DNA of 64,000 nt from Siphonodentalium dalli (taxonomy: Eukaryota > Mollusca > Scaphopoda > Gadilida > Siphonodentaliidae). Each line of letters starts with the position of its first letter. The stretch's first letter is position 1. Of this stretch, positions 58,301-64,000 are shown in pieces. Under the pieces are notes generated by a model, which did not search any database, was not told the DNA's origin, and saw only the letters and a list, made by a program, of their open reading frames with translations. A program made the translations under genes and the position numbers. Where the stretch lies: contig CP136069.1 of the NCBI GenBank assembly GCA_032622095.1, positions 123,742,126 through 123,806,125 of the forward strand, in the 5' to 3' direction.

Positions 58301-59029
58301 ATATGACATTACATACGCTCCATATTTGACAATAAGATTAGGATGGCATCCAAAACGGCCAACACAATCGAAGTTTAGCACGCTTTAATTCCGCCACAGA
58401 CGTGACTGAGTTCGTTAACTGGGGACAAGGAAAATGTTAATCATGAGTTCACTGGTAACCATAAACAAACCGAAGAACCCTACTATTGTTTCATTTAATT
58501 TAACCTAATGAGTAATTGATTGTCTTAAGGACTATAGATACTCATTTATTGGGGGAATACTTGATAAAAGTCAATGTATAGAAATATTAAAACAATCATC
58601 ACTAACATGTGGCTTTTGTGTCAGTTTAGATAAGTAATATCAAATTATATATTTTTCTGAAGAAATTGAAATTGTATGCCCATATTAACGTCCTCCAATT
58701 TCAAGTTGCCTATCTCTTGTGTTCAGGTGAAATATTTTATATTAACGAAATTAGTTGTTATACAGAGGACTTTTTGTCAATAAATAAATGACCTTTGCAG
58801 TATATAATATTGTGTTGCCAAACAGTTTTCAAGGCATGCTACTACGTCACGTTCTATAAGTTGAGTTCTCTCACTATGAGTCATCACAATATTTCATTTC
58901 GGTTATTGTAGACATTCTCACATACATCGGTACATGGTTAGTCTGCGGTGAAACAAGATCATTTGTTAGATTCATATGAATCTTTACAGCCAAGGCTCAG
59001 TAGTCACATTTTATCGGGAGGAAGTATAA
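55386..59029. other. non-coding, nothing firm
   Basis: No gene was recognised. A GAATATTCGAA-rich stretch at 57310-57370 resembles one at 51345-51400 in inverted orientation and may mark ends of a large decayed element. Open frames here lack family features. Confidence 0.45.
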
Positions 59030-60325
59030 TCCGACCTTGAATAACTGTAATAAAATCACTTATACTCCCAAAATTAACACACCTTTTCGTGTCACTTCCA
59101 AATCCCGATAAAACATTTATGAAAAAATTGGACACTATGCTTTATAATTATCTATGGAATTCAAAACGTGATCGAGTGAAACGCAAAGTTGTATGCCAAG
59201 ATTACAAAAACGGTGGCTTGAAAATGGTTAATGTCAATAATTTTATGCTGTCAATGAAAATAACTTGGGTGAGACGCCTCATAACAAAGAGCGCCAAGTG
59301 GATGCCCCTCACAGATATTCCATTATGCGAAGACCCCATGTTCCTTACATATGAGCATGGCTATTTAGAGAAACAGGCAAAGAAATTCACAAATCCATTC
59401 TGGCATGACGTTTTGTTATCATTTGTCAAATTTTTACAACTAAATGTGAACAATTGCAATATATCCACATGTACGCTGTGGAATAATTCAAATATAAAAC
59501 AATATGGAAAGGTAATAAACTTCACTTCTTGGCGCGAAAAAGGGATTATGTATATAAATGATATGCTAGATAGTAAAGGTTCTTTTCTTTCACAAGAAGC
59601 CATACATAAGACATTTAATATACGCACAGACTTCATCACTGTAAACACTATACAGCAGCAAATAAAATTAACAGCAAAAAAGCTTGGCCAACAGATAACT
59701 CGAGTTTCTTACCCCATTCTACCCACTAACTTCATCACTTTGCTTAAAAATTCGCGGGGAGGACAAGATTTTTACAAAATGGCAATCACAGTTTCCTGAT
59801 ATGGGAAGTACATTATTTACATATGATAAACTACCCTTTCTCACGACGCCTGACACCAAGCTACAATGGCTACAATTCCGAATAAATTCTAGAATATTAT
59901 CAACTAATAACTTTCTACACATTTCTAATATAAGACAAAATGGCAAATGTGATAGGTGTAAAAGTGAAAAGGAAGATATCAACCACATTTTTTGGAATTG
60001 TTGTCATGTGCAGACATTTATTAGAGATATCTGTAATTGGGGTAAAAATAATGATATAAATCTTTATCCCACAAATATGACGATGATTCTTGGCACACCA
60101 CCCATTAGTAAAAACTATACTACAAACTTACTCTGGCTCCTAATTAAACAATATATATATCGGTCTAAATTTAAACCAATCACTTTGTCTGTTAATGTCT
60201 TCCTCAAAGAGTTGGCATATAGATACGATTGCGAAAAATATACAGCACGATGTCAATCGAAACTTTCAGAATTCTTGAAAAACTGGTTCCTTATAGAAAA
60301 AGCTTTAAACAAACAGGCGACTTAA
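59030..60325 (+). mobile_element. LINE (L1/Tx1-like) 3' half with one frameshift
   Basis: The reading starts upstream of the first ATG (VIKSLILPKLTHLFVSLPNP), the standard segment after the reverse transcriptase palm. It continues with MLYNYLWNSKRDRVKRKV, GGLKMVNVNNFMLSMKITWV and so on to about 59790. There the frame shifts to a second piece (KLQWLQFRINSRILSTNNFL, then CDRCKSEKEDINHIFWNC, a C-x2-C-H-C zinc knuckle) ending in SKLSEFLKNWFLIEKAL and TAA at 60323-60325. No endonuclease or palm motifs are present. It is a truncated copy with a single visible frameshift and no clear poly-A tail. Confidence 0.85.
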
Positions 60326-60977
60326 TACAAATTCGACAAAGTTACTTTAATTTTTGAGACTCCTATCGATTATCACGCAGTCAGTTAAAACATATACTAT
60401 CTACCACCATCTCCACAATAGCCTCTATGTTGAGAGTTGAGTCCATCCGAAACATCCGACATATTTATAATACATTTACTATATATATACTAAGCATACT
60501 AAGCATATGCATATGTTTATGTATTGTATAACTTTATACCACTGGTGTGCGAATTCTGTGAGCCAGGCGAGTGCGTGCAGTAAGAAAGAGATATGTGTGA
60601 ACGCGAGGAATGCCATATCTGTATACAATTATCAATGCTACTGAACATTCTGTATTTGACATTCCTCAATGTGATTGTTTCTTCAATAAACTCCAGGCTG
60701 GGGAGTTAGTATGATGTGCCAATCACTGATATAGTTCGCACGAAGATGTGTTAATGTGATTTCTTAAGGAGTCTGTGTCTGCTGGCAGTAGAAGATGTGT
60801 TCCAGTGTTCGGTTATACAACATAAGAACGTGTATGTTAATTTGTCGAATTGTCGACATTATGGCTCACTATAATATAGCCCACATGCAAACTTGGTAGG
60901 ATATATAGTGTCATCGTCAACATTAATAGATTGCACAAATTTCGCTGCTTTTGACTATTAAGTCAAACGGCTTCATT
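60326..60977. other. non-coding, nothing recognised
   Basis: Sequence between the LINE fragment and the minus-strand mobile-protein fragment. It has a short TACTAAGCATACTAAGCATA direct repeat near 60485. Confidence 0.45.
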
Positions 60978-61412
60978 TTATAGGTGTTTGTGAATGTCGT
61001 AACCCGTCAAATCGTGAATTACAGGCAAGGTTGCAACCGCTTGATCAATACTCTCCGATATGTCGTTCACCGAAATGACACATGACCTATTTTTGTTTTC
61101 AGTATGAAGAATTAGCATAGCTCCTATTAATCGAGAAACATAACATTCTAGTATTTCGACGTATTCGTCAGGGGAATAAAAAACAATAACTTGCTTCCGA
61201 CCGAAGCGTGCTGCATGGTCTACATGTAACAGCATACTTGTATCCGCTGCCTCATGGTAACATACTAGCAAGAGACCAGGAACTAACTTTAAGAGAACGT
61301 TGACATTCACGGACCGTATCACGTGACATTCGACCCAATGGCAAACACAATTCAGTGTTGTTGAAACAGCATGTATATTCTGCACTCGACCATTCACGAA
61401 AAATAGAAACAT
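60978..61412 (-). pseudogene. mobile-element protein fragment with HEEADTR-like motif
   Basis: The frame contains HEAADTSMLLHVDHAARFG, FYSPDEYVEILECYV and ATLPVIHDLTGYDIHKH. This is the order HEEADTR...SPDTDV...FHALTGCDT seen in a large invertebrate repeat-protein family related to the one at 3019-5490. Several of the most conserved acidic residues are changed (EEADTR to EAADTS, DTDV to DEYV, GCD to GYD). No N- or C-terminal modules are present beside it. It is a decayed fragment. Confidence 0.6.
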
Positions 61413-61639
61413 ATCAAGGAGTCTTTGTTATACCCCCTGATAAATATTTGGCAATGTCTGGAACTGTGTCATCGACACAGAATATGTGAAGCCTTGTCTG
61501 AATACCAGGATTGTATTCTCGGGTTGCAGGAAAAAGGTAGAATAATGTTGCTGAAAAAGAAGTGCAATGTATCATACTATGCAACAACTTCAACAATCTA
61601 CTAATATCAATGATGACCCACTTACATCCTGCCAAGAAT

Positions 61640-63050
61640 TTGTATGTGCTTTATGTGACAAGCCGACATGTATTCAAGTCGATGAATTACGATAATTTTT
61701 CTCCTGTTGTAAAACGAGAACAATAACACCAGACTTCTGAAGCAGCACGTTTGTCGTGCAAACTATCAGGCAACTACTTGGCACAATACCTCACACCCAT
61801 TCTGGAATATAACCATAGCCCGTCTATAATGCACGGGATACATGCTTATGGTTATATGATAACACTAGGCATAGCGATATGAGTTGTCCCTAAAGTATGT
61901 CCCTTTACCTATTGCCCGTTTGAGTGTCATGTAAATAATGTTATCCACTGGACGCAGAGCGGGAATGGTCAGCACCAAAATGCACGTGCATAAGAACGAA
62001 TCTATAACCAATAATGTTGCAAGATTCAGGCGTAATCATGATCGGCCAGTCCACTCTCATTGTCGCGTTCATGCCCGTCGGGTTCGTAGCATAGATCAAC
62101 GCCATGCTACTACTATAATCTTCGTATTGTTAACAAATCCAAATGATTTAAGTTGACCCAGAATATATACCCACAATCTGGGCAGAACCATAACAGCTAA
62201 ATAGAGTCAAACATATTCCTAAAAATCCTATAAAGTACTGAACCTTTTGACATGCAGTGTATCGGATCGCCCGGTCCGTCCCCCAGCGCTAATATATAAT
62301 CAAGTCATGTGAGTTCTGCTTGTCTCCCTCAAATGACCCCGCAACAGAAGTACCGGTATAGAAAGCATAGTTACCGTGCATGAGATATATGGGTGCATGG
62401 GATTGTATGGGATTGGTTTTCCAGGACGGCCATCGGTGGTCGATGCGCGTGAGGGGCCCAAAGTCCTACACATCAACAACGCATCGATGACACTTCATCC
62501 CTATCCAAATGCAGTTATGGAACTACTGCGATTTGATTGGCTACAATGATTCATGCGATTTGTTATTTGGCCGCCAACATGTCAGGGTGCACTGGTGTAT
62601 GAAATGTGAGGATATCTGCATGGAATAACCGAAGTAGTGCCAATTTAAATGGCAACTTAAATGGCTACCCGAGGACGAGCACAGTTATTGGGCATTTTCG
62701 TCAATGAATTACTCATCACAATATATGAGTTGGGACAATATATTACAGTTCTTTAATTTGTTGAGGATCACCAGTGAATGCATTTCTTAATGAACAATTC
62801 CTTATCCCCATGTGACGAACCCAGTTAAATTTGTGTTGGTAAGTTTGAAAATCTTCGATGTTGGTGGTCGTTTTGGACGCCATCTTAAAAGAATTAACAA
62901 ATATGAAGTGTCCGAAGCTGTATATATCGTCATTTGTGTCAAGTGTCACAAAATGCGCCACAAAATAAGAAAATAACTCCATGTAAACATGAGTCTCACT
63001 CATCAGCCTTTGGTAGCCATACGTGACCAGTTGAAATATATATATATATA
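61640..63050. other. mostly non-coding
   Basis: No protein family was recognised on either strand. A GC-richer patch at 62250-62480 lacks a supported frame. A short minus-strand frame with an AAGATGGCG start context is listed separately (62743-62883). Confidence 0.4.
62743..62883 (-). CDS. hypothetical 46-residue frame with AAGATGGCG start context
   Basis: The minus strand reads AAGATGGCGTCC, a YY1-like start-site context common in animal 5' exons, then MASKTTTNIEDFQTYQHKFN and ends in KEL-stop. It could be a first exon spliced before the stop or a chance frame. A similar AGGATGGCATCCAAAACG word occurs on the plus strand at 58339. No family was recognised. Confidence 0.22.
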   Translation of the reverse strand: MASKTTTNIEDFQTYQHKFNWVRHMGIRNCSLRNAFTGDPQQIKEL

Positions 63051-63052
63051 TA

Positions 63053-63300
63053 CTAGCAGGTTATCCCGCCACTGGCGTGCTTGGTCAGAAACATGACAAT
63101 GTTTTGTTTGTGTTGTTCAATGGGTTAATATTGGGTTTTTCAATATTTTACCCGATTTGACCTTGAATTGATCATTTTCAAGGTCAAGGTCATGTCGGGG
63201 TCACAATATATAATTTGTGGGTACCCGTTTGAAGGTTAAAGTGGATATGTCATAATTTTTACAGTTATCCCCCATGGGAATCGATTACAGTTGGTTTGGT
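63053..63300 (-). mobile_element. Helitron 3' end, minus strand
   Basis: On the minus strand the sequence ends with the hairpin CGCCAGTGGCG, GGATAACCTG and CTAG (63056-63053), followed by T within a TATATATA tract. This is the canonical 3' terminus and A|T target. Further in, CATGACCTTGACCTTGAAAA is shared with the 19.1 kb element. The 5' end was not located. Confidence 0.75.
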
Positions 63301-64000
63301 ATATAATTACTTCCCTTTGTCGAGTTATATTGTACGCATGCGCACACGTTTGTTTACGGGAACACACTACAAAGTGTAAGCCGACTCCGGCGGCATGCAA
63401 TTAAATTAAAGTTGCAAGCGGAGTTTCATGTTACGTTTTACTCCATTGTTTCTCAATGGATATGAATGGAATGTTCAATGTATGTTCGTGTTTATAATCG
63501 TTTAAATTAAATTAAAACAAAATCACACATTTGATGATGTATTGAAATGCTCCAAAATAAAAGATAAGCGCCGGCGGGTGTGATATTGCATTATTTCCTT
63601 TGTTTCTCAATGGATACGAATCAAATTTGGAACTTATGTCCGCATTGGGTTATGGAATGCATAAACTTCAACAAATTACGATCAAATTACGAATTTGTTG
63701 ATTTTATTGAAGTGAGCGTGTAGATATGTACATGCATGTTATCGGATTAACCAGGATTAACTAGAACAATAATTGGCAACGCTGTTACGCTAGGCTATAA
63801 TGGCGGGAACCTTCAAGTTTGAATAAGGCAAATGTATGTTAATAATAACTCTATTTAATAATAATGCATATAATAAAAAGACATATAATACATAAACATA
63901 TTAAATAACAAACATAAAGGTATACATTTGCGACTGCTCATGTTCTGTGTTGTATGGCACGTCGCATAATTAACGACCCCCCCCCCCCCCCCCCCCGCCA
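63301..64000. other. non-coding, poly-C end
   Basis: A CATTGTTTCTCAATGGATAT block near 63443 recurs as CTTTGTTTCTCAATGGATAC near 63599, suggesting internal repeats of the Helitron body. A C20 run spans 63977-63996. Confidence 0.5.

Overview
This is an AT-rich, intron-containing, repeat-dominated animal nuclear window with no bacterial features. Three things suggest a marine invertebrate, most likely a mollusc (perhaps a bivalve): the PIGG-like and GNAT-like exons, the 'orphan' CXC-domain mobile proteins, and the many Helitron/Helentron-type elements with CTAG ends. The mollusc call is inference, because no species-diagnostic gene is present. Very little of the window is host coding sequence; most longer open frames are shadows or repeat-derived.

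Layout. 0-7.1 kb: a 5'-truncated LINE with a poly-A tail, hairpin repeats, and a ~5 kb structure in which ~0.7 kb inverted repeats flank a broken gene for a CXC-domain mobile protein. 7.5-12.3 kb: the last three exons of PIGG (GPI ethanolamine-phosphate transferase 2) on the plus strand. Its introns carry hAT-type palindromic MITEs with 8-bp target duplications and a pogo-like MITE. 12.7-21.2 kb: Helentron-like (HINE) elements, one nested in another, a 2.2 kb TIR element carrying C2H2 zinc fingers, a minisatellite and an old direct duplication. 22-24.4 kb: a GNAT-type acetyltransferase terminal exon on the minus strand with a TTAA-flanked MITE beside it. 24.4-26.1 kb: a head-to-tail dimer of canonical Helitrons (TC...CTAG, inserted A|T) with a 122-bp minisatellite. 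26-34.9 kb: dispersed repeats, a LINE 3' fragment, a 1.4 kb TIR element and a MULE-like element with perfect 65-bp TIRs and a 9-bp target duplication.

34.9-51.2 kb: two very large imperfect palindromes lie back to back. Palindrome 1 has ~4.4 kb arms (34943-39340 and 40836-45250) and a 1.5 kb spacer. Palindrome 2 has ~2.9 kb arms (45251-48185 and 48236-51188) and a 50-bp spacer. They share one breakpoint at 45250/45251. Palindrome 2 carries two inverted copies of a GNAT terminal exon, one open and one frameshifted by an 8-bp deletion; the spacer of palindrome 1 carries a third, truncated copy in which the exon breaks off at about 39753.

51.2-64 kb: further MITEs, nested fold-back repeats, an L1/Tx1-like LINE 3' half, a second broken mobile-protein fragment with a HEEADTR-like motif, and a minus-strand Helitron 3' end. 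The most interesting points are the paired palindromes with a duplicated acetyltransferase exon, the long-TIR structure around the CXC protein family (whose motifs resemble FEN/XPG-type nuclease signatures), and several mobile elements whose exact ends can be read from target duplications or nested insertions.
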